From contig SJOL01001209.1 in assembly GCA_004794785.1 (NCBI GenBank), positions 32,133-96,132 on the forward strand: 64,000 nt of DNA. Direction: 5' to 3'. Every line of letters starts with the position of its first letter. Positions within the stretch are counted from its first letter, which is position 1. The translations under genes and the position numbers were made by a program. The DNA comes from Opisthorchis felineus. Lineage: Eukaryota; Platyhelminthes; Trematoda; Opisthorchiida; Opisthorchiidae. This document shows positions 25,201-34,110 of the stretch, piece after piece. Below the pieces are notes generated by a model, which worked only from the letters and a program-made list of their open reading frames with translations, made no database searches and was not told where the DNA came from.

Positions 25201-25486
25201 CACAACCGCTACTAGTACGATGGCATCAAACCAGATTTATAGGGTGAAAACGGAGTCTATTGGTCCTCGTCGTTCTCGAGCGCCATCTCATCGGCAACAT
25301 CGGTATCGTGTTCAACGGTCTGTGGATCCAAACCGGGCACCATCCAGTGGATCACATACCCCAGCGAGTTCACGGTCCGGTCTACTCACTTCATCTCAGC
25401 GATCCGCGATGGAACCGATACAGCATTCATCTGCACATAGCCTAAGTAAATCAGACAATTCAATCTCCTTCCCCGTCCAACTTTAG
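1180..25486 (+). CDS. CUB/LDLa single-pass membrane protein, NETO-like (spliced, 5' incomplete)
   Basis: Exons are 1180-1256, 14868-15173 (start could also be 14826), 22653-23399 and 24627-25486, with the stop TAG at 25484. Every junction is GT-AG and phase 1, so the parts join in frame. In order, the product has a probable CUB end, an LDL-receptor class A module, a short acidic linker, one transmembrane helix, a Cys cluster just inside the membrane, and a cytoplasmic tail of about 500 residues rich in Ser, Thr, Gly and Pro. CUB followed by LDLa and one TM helix is the order found in neuropilin-and-tolloid-like proteins, which are auxiliary subunits of glutamate receptors. That identity is inference; other LDLa membrane proteins remain possible. 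The protein ends in VQL, which could act as a class II PDZ ligand. Introns are 13.6, 7.5 and 1.2 kb and carry transposons. Confidence 0.62.
3096..3175 (-). mobile_element. 3' tail of an RTE-like retrotransposon
   Basis: A (CAT)n run, which is (ATG)n on the - strand, is followed by the conserved inverted repeat catcagtgtt-c-aacactgatg and then gcttcactgccgc. The same block ends the copies at 7390 and 62717. I see no coding part beside it. Confidence 0.65.
7390..8289 (-). mobile_element. RTE-like non-LTR retrotransposon, 3' part (left piece)
   Basis: The - strand encodes the C-terminal part of an APE-type non-LTR polyprotein (8261-7830). It shows [12 protein letters not shown], an [24 protein letters not shown] block, and [23 protein letters not shown], which are landmarks of RTE-like elements after the reverse transcriptase. 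It ends in the family's inverted repeat and an (ATG)n tail at about 7392-7404. At 8290 it is interrupted by the LTR of a Ty3/gypsy element, and the same reading context resumes at about 10879. Frameshifts and stops show the copy is dead. The clade name is a best guess; a CR1-like origin is not excluded. Confidence 0.8.
8290..8649 (+). repeat. 5' LTR of the gypsy element
   Basis: The block starts TG and ends CA after about 360 bp. It contains three tandem copies of a 31-bp unit around gacagccttggatcaa (about 8411-8505) plus a degenerate fourth, then an AATAAA polyadenylation signal at about 8568-8573. A primer-binding-like stretch, ggcgacgcccgaaccca, follows at about 8654. The exact 3' edge is inferred from the TG...CA rule. 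Confidence 0.75.
8678..9262 (+). pseudogene. gag N-terminal half of the gypsy element, frame-broken
   Basis: Starting at ATG 8678 the translation is Gag-like but stops at about 8773. Further frames carry pieces such as [33 protein letters not shown] and LSTMTEDxF-like text, with frameshifts and stops between them. The pattern matches the capsid-like region of CsRn1-type Gag proteins. It runs on into the zinc-knuckle and integrase frame at 9263. Confidence 0.65.
9263..10267 (+). pseudogene. In-frame Gag zinc knuckle to integrase core fusion of the gypsy element
   Basis: A 334-residue open frame begins in the C-terminal part of Gag ([19 protein letters not shown]). It has a Cys/His knuckle, [23 protein letters not shown], then a short spacer, and passes directly to an integrase catalytic core. 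The DDE triad appears intact: Asp in HVDFAGP, Asp in [10 protein letters not shown], and Glu in SNGQAERF with about 35 residues between the last two. The HHCC zinc domain of integrase and the whole of PR-RT-RH are missing, which implies at least two deletions that kept the frame open. A fusion by deletion is the simplest reading. It is not expected to be a working polyprotein. Confidence 0.8.
10268..10679 (+). pseudogene. Integrase C-terminal (GPY/F-like) module, frameshifted
   Basis: In the next frame (about 10222-10670) the sequence reads [19 protein letters not shown], then [21 protein letters not shown]. This resembles the chromatin-directed C-terminal module of Ty3/gypsy integrases (RDYRPG...W...YxVxxGxxxxxRHxNQxR). 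A frameshift of the type that ends the core frame at 10267 separates it from the catalytic core. Confidence 0.7.
10680..10878 (+). repeat. Truncated 3' LTR of the gypsy element
   Basis: It begins TGTCAGGAAGGTCAG like the 5' LTR and contains two 31-bp units instead of three. It stops after ccctgaata, about 140 bp short of the 5' LTR end, so the AATAAA and the terminal CA are lost. RTE-like sequence follows at once. Confidence 0.75.
10879..11072 (-). mobile_element. RTE-like retrotransposon, right piece of the copy split by the gypsy element
   Basis: On the - strand it reads [15 protein letters not shown], then [21 protein letters not shown], the end of the reverse-transcriptase palm. The catalytic YADD box is changed to YAND, which removes the first of its two aspartates. 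Homology fades at about 11075. Confidence 0.75.
13143..13343. repeat. Long imperfect inverted repeat (fold-back element)
   Basis: The left arm (13143-13218) and right arm (13267-13343) are reverse complements over about 75 bp with scattered mismatches, separated by a 48-bp spacer. Both arms contain the ctgatgag...gaaaccggtc block. The right arm with the spacer forms the hammerhead described separately. The inverted layout resembles the paired terminal repeats of Penelope-like elements or a MITE, but no coding part lies between the arms. Confidence 0.8.
13232..13329 (+). ncRNA. Type I hammerhead ribozyme
   Basis: The conserved core CTGATGA is at 13267-13273. Stem II is GCCC (13274-13277) paired with GGGC (13284-13287), closing loop CATGAA. 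GAA follows at 13288-13290. Stem III is ACC/GGT (13291-13296), self-complementary with no loop, so it probably acts as a dimer. The predicted cleavage is after C13297. Stem I pairs GCCCA (13261-13265) with TGGGC (13299-13303). It continues past an internal loop with GGAAACT (13244-13250) to AGTTTTC (13311-13317), GGTTG (13237-13241) to CAACC (13320-13324), and CATA (13232-13235) to TATG (13326-13329). One weak point is a C-A mismatch at the base of stem I next to the cleavage site. This fits the hammerheads known in schistosome SINE-like repeats, Penelope-like elements and retrozymes. Confidence 0.82.
13700..13800 (-). ncRNA. Degenerate hammerhead-like copy
   Basis: The - strand reads CTGATAATCC, a loop, GGGTGAAACCGGTA, which has the same order as the 13267 ribozyme and the same ACCGGT stem III. 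The core is CTGATAA instead of CTGATGA, and stem I is only weakly supported. It is probably a decayed, inactive relative in the same repeat family, located 400 bp away. Confidence 0.5.
14868..15173 (+). CDS. LDL-receptor class A exon of the NETO-like gene
   Basis: The exon starts after tttcactcattatcattcag (or 42 bp earlier after gttcacag, in the same phase) and ends at donor GTAGGT (15174). It encodes CSSGSFYCG, then about 57 residues rich in Ser, Gly and Gln, then [25 protein letters not shown]. The six cysteines and the acidic DGRDE turn are those of an LDLa module. The long insert lies between the second and third cysteines, where the usual spacing is 4-6 residues. An Asp expected before the fifth cysteine is Asn here. 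Confidence 0.8.
15393..15585 (+). mobile_element. tRNA-derived SINE
   Basis: It starts cgagacagctcagtgctca (A-box like) and has a B-box-like ggtttgatcccaac. It then has the family body (gcctagacttgggcaacctgg, cttctttcgggt, aggcatcgaaagggtgttacagctga). The internal RNA polymerase III promoter boxes show a tRNA ancestor. It lies in the intron after the LDLa exon. Confidence 0.75.
15590..20700. other. Intron sequence without recognised features
   Basis: This is part of the 7.5-kb intron between the LDLa and TM exons. Short frames on the - strand at 16891-16565 and 17592-17311 are open for about 100 codons. They have no recognisable domain and no clear splice sites, so I do not call them genes. 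Confidence 0.4.
20700..22345 (+). mobile_element. RTE-like non-LTR retrotransposon, 5'-truncated, different subfamily
   Basis: It holds reverse-transcriptase and post-RT regions in several frames. Landmarks are [58 protein letters not shown], and an intact [11 protein letters not shown] near 21326. The post-RT block 21458-21949 has [36 protein letters not shown] and [17 protein letters not shown]. The tail ends in ttgaat-type repeats (ataaattgaatcgaattgaa, about 22258-22280), unlike the (ATG)n tails of the other copies. Frameshifts and stops make it inactive. Confidence 0.82.
22653..23399 (+). CDS. Transmembrane and juxtamembrane exon of the NETO-like gene
   Basis: Acceptor AG at 22651-22652 and donor GTGGGT at 23400 keep phase 1 on both sides. 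The exon opens with an acidic stretch ([11 protein letters not shown]). It then encodes a hydrophobic helix at about 22721-22795 ([20 protein letters not shown]) and CCCHRCC, a likely palmitoylated cysteine cluster. The rest is a Ser/Gly/His-rich cytoplasmic stretch with a Pro-rich end ([13 protein letters not shown]). Confidence 0.8.
23400..24626 (+). other. Intron with (AT)n microsatellite
   Basis: This is a 1.2-kb intron of the NETO-like gene. An (AT)n run lies at about 24003-24022. No other element was recognised. Confidence 0.6.
24627..25486 (+). CDS. Terminal coding exon of the NETO-like gene
   Basis: It follows ctctaatag (AG at 24625-24626) in phase 1, starts [16 protein letters not shown], and runs 286 residues to TAG at 25484. 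Composition is low-complexity: many Ser, Thr, Gly and Asn, with basic patches ([15 protein letters not shown]), as in disordered cytoplasmic tails. The last residues are VQL. Confidence 0.78.
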
Positions 25487-26510
25487 GCATCCTGTACATC
25501 TGGCTAGTTGTCCGATGCTGTAACGTGCCTTCTATCTTCCTGTCTCTGCTCAGCGATATCATAACTCTGCGTTCCCCTCTCCCCTCCAAATCTCACCGCC
25601 AAATTTCATCAGTTTTGTTTTTCAACTGCTTTCCAAACGGAATATTCCTCCTTCATGGTACGTGCATTTATCACTTTTTCCGATTTCATCTCACATCCGT
25701 GGGAACAAAATGACCATCATGAACTTCCTTTTTCCAGTGATTATGTTTATTCCTTCTTCTGCCCGACGATCAATAATTTTCACACGGACCCTCATCTATT
25801 TTAGACAAATGAACTATGCGCATACACAGACAACACCCGCTGTGCTTGTCTGTCACTTCGGTTCAACTGGTGCATTTCCGCCCGTCCAATTGACTGACAT
25901 CTTCCCGTTCTTCTATTGATTTTCATGTCTGTTTCTACAAACTGGTTCAGTCAGTCCTTGTCGACTGAAGCATCTACCCTTTTTTTCGCAATGCTCACTG
26001 GTTCTTTTTCTATCTAGTCATTTTTATTCCCCCCATGACCATTATTGTTATTGATACTATTGACGTTATTTTATCAGTCTTAAATATTGTTTTGATTTTT
26101 TCTTCGAGACTGCGCGAAACACTCTCCCTCCTGTGAACCGTCTATCACTAAGTTGGTTCTATTTCTCTGTATCTATTCCGTGTTCGGGTTGTTCCCCATT
26201 TTTCTTTTTTTTTCCGTTTTTCTATTCGGTTCTATCGCGGGGACTTTGATCTCTTTCGGCTGCAATACACACCCGGATACATCAGTCTTTCAAAATACAC
26301 CGTTCTTCGAATTTTTCGGGTCAGAACAGTCTAAAATATAAAGTTTGCCTATCAACAGGTCCTTCTTTATTTTTTATGTGGTGGTCGCTATGGTTTTGCA
26401 TCCAGACTTCGTAGTTGTAAACAGCAGTATTGATGTTCATACTGTTAGCTCATTACAGAAACATTGTTTTTAAAAGCTCTAAAGTGAATAAAGAGACCTG
26501 GTTCTAACTG
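25487..26510 (+). other. 3' UTR of the NETO-like gene
   Basis: A pyrimidine-rich stretch of about 1 kb follows the stop codon. It contains AATAAA at 26487-26492, followed by a T/G-rich region. I infer cleavage shortly after the signal. Confidence 0.5.
26487..26492 (+). terminator. AATAAA poly(A) signal
   Basis: The hexamer is exact and is followed by gagacctggttctaactgattc, a T-rich downstream stretch. It is the first good signal noted after the stop at 25486. Confidence 0.5.
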
Positions 26511-26519
26511 ATTCTATTC

Positions 26520-28100
26520 TGAGTTCGAGTCTGATATTCCTTGTTGTGAATCTCCCTTCATGAGTGTGCGGATTTCTGTTGGAATTTAGTTCTATCGTTA
26601 GCCGGTGAATGGGTTACTGAGTGTTGTTCATACGAATTCAAGTCCCCGTTAACACCACTGCAGCCTGCAGATGAGTTATCTACTGTTGAGCCTTCATGTT
26701 TGAATTCCGAAGAAACCCACGTATAGTATATATTCGGTCAAATTAATTAATTAATATAAATGAATTACTAGCTGAAGCCAGTCTAGTTTACTTAATACCG
26801 ACATAATGGTAAACTAATGCATTTTCCGCATTAGCTGAGGACATTCGGAACAGTTTTGATGGCGTGTACACATTAATGTTGAGGGGGCTGCTATACCTCA
26901 GAAAAAATGTTGACATGCATGCTAGGCAATGCGTCGAATCCAGAGCCATTCATATGAACTCGTCCATAGGTCAATAGGTCCAATCCCGTCCAGTTATCAG
27001 CTATCTGGTCCAGCTTACTTCCACGCATCATGTTGGGTCAATCTACTTGCATGACCTGGTAAACCCAATATCGTTTCCAGGAGGTCTCATCCATTAAATA
27101 CTGATCACGTTTATGGGAGCGACAAGTTACCACCAGGCAGCGGTGTATTAAGACTACAAACGGTTAGTACGATCTGTTTGTCTCATTGCCGGGTGCTCAC
27201 GTCTTGTCCTGAGCGGAACGCTTCAGTTGAGGGCTTGTGTCGAGCTACATCCCTCGAACTAGCACGTAAACTTTACCCTTCAGGATACGGGCTCGCTGAC
27301 TACCAATATCAAATAAGATATTCATAGTCAGCAGTCAGTTCAACCCATTGTTCCGCACCCATACAGATACTGGGTACGCAAAACGCACGGAACTGCCCAG
27401 TCCCAAGAATACACCGGTGGCGATCGGTTTTTGTAGACAGTCTCCGGAGAGCCAGAAACTGTATTTGCACTGTTATCACACTAGTCATAAACTAAAAAAT
27501 TCCATTAATCGGAAAAGCTTTGGAACCAAATGATTAGCCATATTTTCAGAAAACCTTGATAAACAATCAGTAGATATACAGTTAGAGTTTCGTTTTTTTA
27601 ATGCAAAAACCTCGTCCGGTCAGATGAATAGGCTACTGCATTGATCAAGTTCTTAAGCAGACGGGGAGCCGCTCGGCATTATCTCTGGACCAGCATACTA
27701 GATAAGTGTTGAATGTCAAAATGTCTTTTCGGTTGGTGGGGGTGTGGCTGTTCAAACAAGCGTAAGTCCATTTTTATACTAAATAAGAATATCTTTTCTG
27801 TCCTTCATTTTCACACATCACAATTGAAATTAAGTAGAACACAAACCCGGGAAGAAACACCCAGCATTCGTTTAGGTGTGTTTAATAGGGGAGGGAGTCC
27901 GGTTGAACAGCAACTTAGTACACTCAAAGAATACGTCAAGAAAAGAAACACCAAAGTCAGTGTATCGACTCGACCCTGAGAGAATGCGCAATTACTAGAT
28001 GTCCATCCTCAGCTTCAATCGCAAGACGGGATTGCAAGTACAATCCATAGAATCTGTAGAATTGGTTAAAATCGTTCGGCTTTTGGCGTATTCGGCGCAA
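26520..28100. other. Intergenic, nothing recognised
   Basis: AT-rich sequence with no supported gene, element end or RNA. Confidence 0.4.
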
Positions 28101-28464
28101 GACAACCGAACCGCTTAGAACAATGGGGCGGAAATATTGCTAGGCTACCCAAGCCTATGTAGCAGCGACAAACACTTGAGGACTGGATTCTAATCCAACT
28201 GTTGACCGTGAATATCAGTGAATATGGTAAAAGAATGCCACTCTTACAAGAGACCGATGCGGCTTCAAACGCACCTATTGTGAGCATCATTCTTAGCGTC
28301 CTCGGACTAGGCAAGTTGAACACAGGAAGATGACCAGCGCACTGTGACACCATTTCGTTTTTCCAACCGCAGATGTCGTACAGATATCGACAGTGTACAC
28401 GAACCGAGCTGACAGTAGAAATTGAAAGTGAGGGTATTCAAAACGAAGCAGGACGTCACTGGCT

Positions 28465-28719
28465 TCAATGGTATGAGCCGCGGTCAAAAGCCCGAACATG
28501 TCTCAGGCCATCCACCCAAAATGGCCAAGCTCGCATAGGAATCGGATGCACACATCCTTTGAGATCCAATGATATGCCTTTTTGATGACACAAATGGCAT
28601 AAATTGGCAGAAGTAATTCTGCTCTTCGAGATTAGTGGGTCGATTTCGTCTGTCACGCTACCGTCAAAGCTAATCCAACTCCGAAAGCACGTATGGTGCT
28701 GCACAACTTCCAGTGTCAC
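28465..28719 (-). mobile_element. RTE-like retrotransposon fragment
   Basis: The - strand shows diverged post-RT text: LEVVQHHTCFRSWISFDGSV, then TDEIDPLISKSRITSANLCH and KGISLDLKGCVHP. These line up with ALEVVERFTYxxSCISSD, [20 protein letters not shown] and ISLxxKxRVY of the better copies. A worn SINE in - orientation may adjoin it at 28120-28215. Confidence 0.65.
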
Positions 28720-28786
28720 TCACTGAATACATAGAGAGACGTTCAGAAACTGTGCGTTCCGCAATGTTGCCAGTTTACAAAGTCTA

Positions 28787-28968
28787 GGGCTCGAGATAGC
28801 TCGGTGGTTAGGACGAGAACTCACTGACCGGAAGGACCGTGGTTCGAACCCAACCTCAGTATCTCTACTGCTCCTGTCTAGCTTGGGCAACCTGGTAGTA
28901 CATGAGCCCTCATGCTTCCTTCGGGTGGCATAATAGCTAAGCACCGAAAGGATGTTACATCTGAACGG
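28787..28968 (+). mobile_element. tRNA-derived SINE
   Basis: One of the cleanest copies. It has head ctcgagatagctcggtggtt (A box), ggttcgaacccaacctcag (B box) and body tctagcttgggcaacctggt, then ccttcgggtggcataatagc and ctaagcaccgaaaggatgtt. Confidence 0.85.
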
Positions 28969-28969
28969 T

Positions 28970-29660
28970 TTACTAAGTCTCACTCAACCCACCCAGGGAC
29001 GACGATTTTGGCACCTGGTGTGCAGTAGCGGGACTGAATTTGTTAAACAAACCACACTAAATATGCGTTCCTCACCTAAATGGACAGCTGAATACTTGGC
29101 ACAGTACAGTCGAAGAAGCAAAGTGGTCTCCCAGTTGTCTATGGAGTCTTTCACTGGAATCAACGTAGATCGTGATTTATGCAGATCGAGTAGTCTGGGC
29201 AGCGTATCCAATACGTTCCTGAATCAAACCAATCCAATCTCGGGTGGTAGTCGGTTTAATGCTGGAGCGCACAGTTGACTCTGGATAGATGGCGTCAAAA
29301 GCTGTGAGCAGTTTTCCACGTTTTGCAACTTGTCCCCCAGATCATACTATAACCATACTTGTTTGTTTCTGAAAGCTTTTCAACCAACTCGGTCCGACCT
29401 CTTTGAATTATTGAGACTCCCGAATGATGAACTGAATGAACTTGCGTTAACCGGTATATTCCTAAGAGGTCGTAAGTCGATACCCGTGCCCGCACATTAT
29501 CATGATCGGAGTCGAGTTGTGTGGTCCAGAAGGAACGATAGTCAAGAACTCCATCGGTTACACATGACCCACTTCAGTCTACAGCTTATGGTAGTTACGT
29601 GTTGCGGTATTACGCTTAAAGCTTGTACTGGCCAGAATCGAATGATGGTCACCACATAGT
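28970..29660 (+). other. Coding-like segments of unknown origin
   Basis: Two open stretches look more protein-like than chance. One, 29011-29278, has an acceptor-like gtgcag and includes MRSSPKWTAEYLAQYSRRSK, ending in a stop. The other, about 29370-29600, includes TRSDLFELLRLPNDELNELA. I recognise no domain. They could be exons, a worn processed pseudogene, or part of an unrecognised element. Confidence 0.25.
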
Positions 29661-29744
29661 GGAGGAATTAGAATTAGGAATATCTGTGCCGTGAGCAACA
29701 ATCACGAATCGTGGGTACATTGGTTACAACTGCTACAGTTTCGA

Positions 29745-29845
29745 TCTGCATCTCGACCTCCCTCGTCTAGGCTTGAGCAACCTGGCACTATCCTAGCCCT
29801 CGTGCTTTCTTCGGGTGGCATGTCAGCTAGGCGCTTAAAGATTCT
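29745..29845 (+). mobile_element. SINE, 5'-truncated
   Basis: Only the body is present: ctaggcttgagcaacctggc, then ccctcgtgctttcttcgggt and gctaggcgcttaaag. The tRNA-like head is missing. Confidence 0.7.
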
Positions 29846-29939
29846 ATTTTTTGACATCAATAACAAACTTGAAGAGGAAAGCCAAGAGACTATACTTGGT
29901 GAACTCGAGCAAAGGCTTTTCATGTACCCGTACCTGTTC

Positions 29940-31530
29940 ACAGGAATGCGGATGCGGTCCCCTCATAAGGGATATAAATTTGGAAGCAACTCCCTTGATC
30001 GCCAGACACCGCCAAGGTTACTGGCGATCGAGAGTTGAAAGCAGCTTTCATATCGAGAAAAACGACCGACGTGGAACGTTTTAAACAGTGGTGTCGTTCA
30101 AGAGCTTGTCCCAAGGTAAAGACATGGCCAAGGCATCCTCAGCCATGACGAAACCCAGTTTCGTTCTGGCGAATTTGTTTCTTCCTATAATCAATCGAAA
30201 TGCGTAAAATGGTGTCAAGGAGCAGCTTCAATCGGAGAGCTACCGTGCTGATGCCATGGCGTTCTTGCACCCTTTTCGAAGACTGGGATGATGGTCGAGG
30301 TGCGCCATTCCACTGTTATTCTGTTTTCGTCCGAAATCGTCCGAAGTAAGGTCGTCAGACTGTTCACCAAGGCCTCACCACCTTCGAAGAGTGCGAGGTG
30401 CGGGCTACCCGGGCCGGGTACCTTGTCGCGTTATGGTATCTCAAGGTGGATGGCTGAAATAGGGCACAGTTGTTGACTGAAGTGAAGGCCTTCTCAAGCT
30501 CCTGGGCCTTCGTAATCTACCAGCATTCTCCGTCATTCTCCAGGCTCTCGACTATACAGCTTTTGGGGGATCTGCGTGCACCATCATAGTCAGTAGTTAC
30601 TGGTATGGCCCTTGTGGTAGCAATAAGGTTTGCTGATCTCGACAATATCCAGTGTTCAATTAGTCGAGTCAGATGGCTTGGACAGGAAGCTCTGAAAGCT
30701 GAGAACATAGCTTTCTAATTCGCTTCCATTCGGCCTCCAAACAACCTTCGTTATCAGCATGGCTGTTGTTATGCATTAGCTTTCCAGCCAGATCATCTGG
30801 ATACGCTTTAGCTACTGAAACTTATCGAATTTGATGAATGGAACTGCTCTGCTTTGGCACGCGTAATGCTGACGAAAAGCGAAGCGGTAACCGGGCTCAC
30901 ACAATGGCATGATCACAGTCAAGTTGCGTACCTCGGAAGGGATGACAATCTTTGATTGAGGCTCTCCATTGGTAACTGATAGCCACTTGGTCCAAACGAG
31001 TCCGTGACTGTCTTGCGGTTGGTGGCCTCCGAGTAACTCGATATGAGCGTTTGTGCTGGAAGTTCGTACTGGTCAGGAACTGTTACGGGTATCAATATCC
31101 CCAAGATGTCGCTAAAACCTGTCGTTCTCAGACTCAGAACGGCAGTCTGTCGGGGCGCATACTGGCATGACAAATAAACACCGCTTACCGCATCGACCTG
31201 CATTGATCCTAAATGAACCGGGCAACTGAACAGCGCGAAGACGACTTTTACTGAGATCTGGTGCAGTAGGGCGTTTTAACCTTGGGTGAGTGAAACTCCC
31301 ACACCCTAGACACTGCAAGCTATTGCGTCATGACCATCAGATACTTGAAGAATGCGATGTGGAAAATCTGAGCTCGTGCTAAATGGCTTGCGATGCACGA
31401 TCGAAGAGGGTCTTGTATATGTGTTTCGGAGACACAGCATACATCGATAGAGATGGAAAGCAAGGTTTCAGGGAGAGATGCTTGTTGTTCAATTGTACAG
31501 AGTGCGGACATTAATGGGCGCAATGTGAGT
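29940..31530 (-). mobile_element. RTE-like retrotransposon with endonuclease and RT remnants
   Basis: Reading down the - strand, an APE-type endonuclease starts at about 31520 (IDVCCVSETHIQDP). It continues with SRLRAVQLPGSF and a CLFVMPVCAPTDC block (31318-31112), then KTVTDSFGPSG. After a linker come RT pieces including VGRNKFARTKLGFVMAEDAL-like text near 30150 and the RT finger/palm remains at 30330-29940. Many stops and shifts are present. The 3' end is missing. Confidence 0.75.
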
Positions 31531-32878
31531 TAGAATTTTGGAGCTTGGTAATAGACTTTTGTTTCATTTGGCTGAGTGGTGGTTTAAGCAGGGGATCGTG
31601 GTTAGGGTACTGGCAGATGGGTTGATTTCGGTGCGCCCTTGGATGATTGTGAGGGGGGGGGTGTGGATGATGTCCGGGGAACGAAGAGCTGCACGGGAGA
31701 ATGATACTTCTGATTTGCCCAGGCCGAAGAATGGGGTTTGATTGATGCACTTAACATTGGGCCTTTGACTCAAAAGCCCAACACACAAGGTGTTATGAGA
31801 ATGCGAGTTCTTGTTCGGGACGATTTCATTCGCTTCCGACCTAAAAGTATGAATCGAGAGACTGTAGTTTTTAGCACTTTCTTGAGGAACCCTTCCCGGA
31901 GCGAATGACTCAATAGTCTGGTCCGCTTGGCCGCAGGGGCTGGTCTGGCCCGAGGGTGCAGGGAATAAAGCATAGATATCTCACTCCTATGCGCACAGCA
32001 GGTGCCTTCTGAGCGCCACAAGTCTCTTTGGATTGAGTAATGCGCCGGCGGTCACGGTCAACCGTTGGACGATCAGGGGGTGTGGCTTCCAACCCGTCCT
32101 ACGTCGGGGAAGGCTTTCATAAATACGGATGTGCTGATATCCTGCTTTCATACTCATATCGCGGAGGTCTGTACGACTTTACCTGCAGAGCATCTCGTAA
32201 TACGATTCCTTGGAGTCGCTGTCCTTCGTCGGTTTGCTATCCTTTGGTATTCCTAGAAGTGTTGAACCTAGTGGAACTGAGTTTCTGCCAGCGCAGCCCG
32301 AAAGATCACTGCAGTACTCATCACCCATCACCACATGGTGGGAATCAAGAGGTAGTTAGCTGTCACGACGCACTTTTGTTCAGCTATCGTTGGCGCGAAC
32401 ATGTAAAATGAGCTTTGCCAATGTCACATATTTTCGCCAACAAACTGAGGTTAGCCAGCATGAGCTTTGCTATCAGATTCTAAAAATGTGGGTTACGTAC
32501 GTCGTTGAACACGCTGTGACAGATGATAAAATTGGAAGATTCCTGCTCACCCTCTTGAACATGTTCTGATCACACAGTCCAGCTATCACAAACTGAAGCA
32601 GACGCTCACCAGGATGACCTAGTCAGGGAATACGCCTTCTGTTGCAAGTTTATTGATACTCAAAAAGTGTGCGACCTATTTGGCCTTGGTTGGGTGGTCC
32701 GGAGTTGGTTCATTGTGGTGTATCACCCGAACGATCTGATTGTACTAATCTACGGTCATCAGCAAATAACCAAACAAATCAACCCACAAGATGTAGATTA
32801 AGTTAACTGGGAGTATCCGTACCAAATTTAGCACGAATTTTGTGAGTGTTGTCTTGATCATATTGATTAGTGCATTAA
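31531..32878. other. Intergenic, nothing recognised
   Basis: G-rich patch near 31651 and short frames only. No gene or element could be supported. Confidence 0.35.
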
Positions 32879-33078
32879 TTGAGAAAGATTTCTACTGCTC
32901 AGCGTTTCGGTCACCTCAGACAGCCTTCAACAGTGGCGAGGTGGTCAGAATCACATGGAAAAGAGAACACGGATCATTTGGTATTAACTAAAGCAACGAA
33001 CATCATATGCGTTAATCTGAATTGCTTTATGACTGAGAGAGCTGCAAGTGCATGCTTGTTTTTTACTGTTGATCAGCC

Positions 33079-34110
33079 CTATCTAGACGGCGCACTGCTA
33101 TTAGCGGTAATCCGGTTGATATGTACGGGTCGAGAGCTAATGGCTTCTACATAATTACGGTCATCACATCGTGGTAATTTACTGTGTAGTACTTTGGCTT
33201 GACCGAAGGTAACCTGTGACTCTATGTCGCTGCGTGAAATACAATTACCGAGTCCTTTCTGGTTTGTGGAGCAGAGTAGCAATCTGGGTTGAAATCCGTA
33301 CATGACTTTTGTGTTTATTGTTTCGTACGCGCAGTTGTTGACTAGTTTCGTATTTGGCTTCGTAGTCTTCGAACCGTATTTCAGAGGCTCAGTCGGTTTG
33401 ATCATCCGTCTACACAGGGTCTTTTGAGTGCTGTAATTGCCTTTCAATTGTGTTATCCAATCGAAAAAACGTGTGCATATCAAACTGGGATAAGATCATG
33501 TACATCTCTTCAGAAGTATCGTTCCTAAGGAGTATGTGTACAGTTATCTGAATCGTTCGTATGCCTTCAGTTGGTCTGGTTTTGTTTCGTTTCAGTTTGT
33601 TTTTAATGAACAGATTGAAGTTGGCCACTTCCTTTTAGTGTTACCTGAATACGCCTAGTTTTTTTAGGCCTCGTCCGAGCAAAGCCTAGTTGCTTTGTCT
33701 ATCAACGGTTTTTCTACTGCTCATCTGATGCTGATGGGATGACACGGGCGATAATTCAGATGCCGATCGGATTGAGTCGGTTTTCGATATACAACCACAT
33801 CAAAATATTATAAATTATTACCCTTGACCAGGCAATTTAGGAACTCAAACGGACGTTCGTGAATAGCACTGGATGCTGAGGAAAGTAAACAGGCCACCAC
33901 AAAGTCCTCGTGGCATGATGACAAACGTATTTCCACCAGCTACTTAGTAAATATTCAAATACATCACCGAAATCCGACTTCAGATACTCCAGAAAAATAC
34001 TTATTATAGTTGGCGTGATAGGGGAGCCCAAATCGGCTCCGTTAGTTTGCTTACATAGACTAAGTTTGAAGACGAAATAGGCATCGTATAAAAATGATCC
34101 AATACATGTA
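33079..34110 (-). mobile_element. Penelope-like retroelement fragment
   Basis: On the - strand, GSPITPTIISIFLEYLKSDF (about 34027-33960) resembles the [LM]GSP[LI][ST]P motif of Penelope-like reverse transcriptases. Further pieces lie at 33628-33079. The frame is broken many times and both ends are unclear. The call rests mainly on the GSPITP box. Confidence 0.5.

Noticed and set aside
28787..28860. Functional tRNA gene at the SINE head
   Set aside because: The B box is good, but the arms do not form a convincing cloverleaf, and the same head repeats about ten times with the same non-tRNA body.
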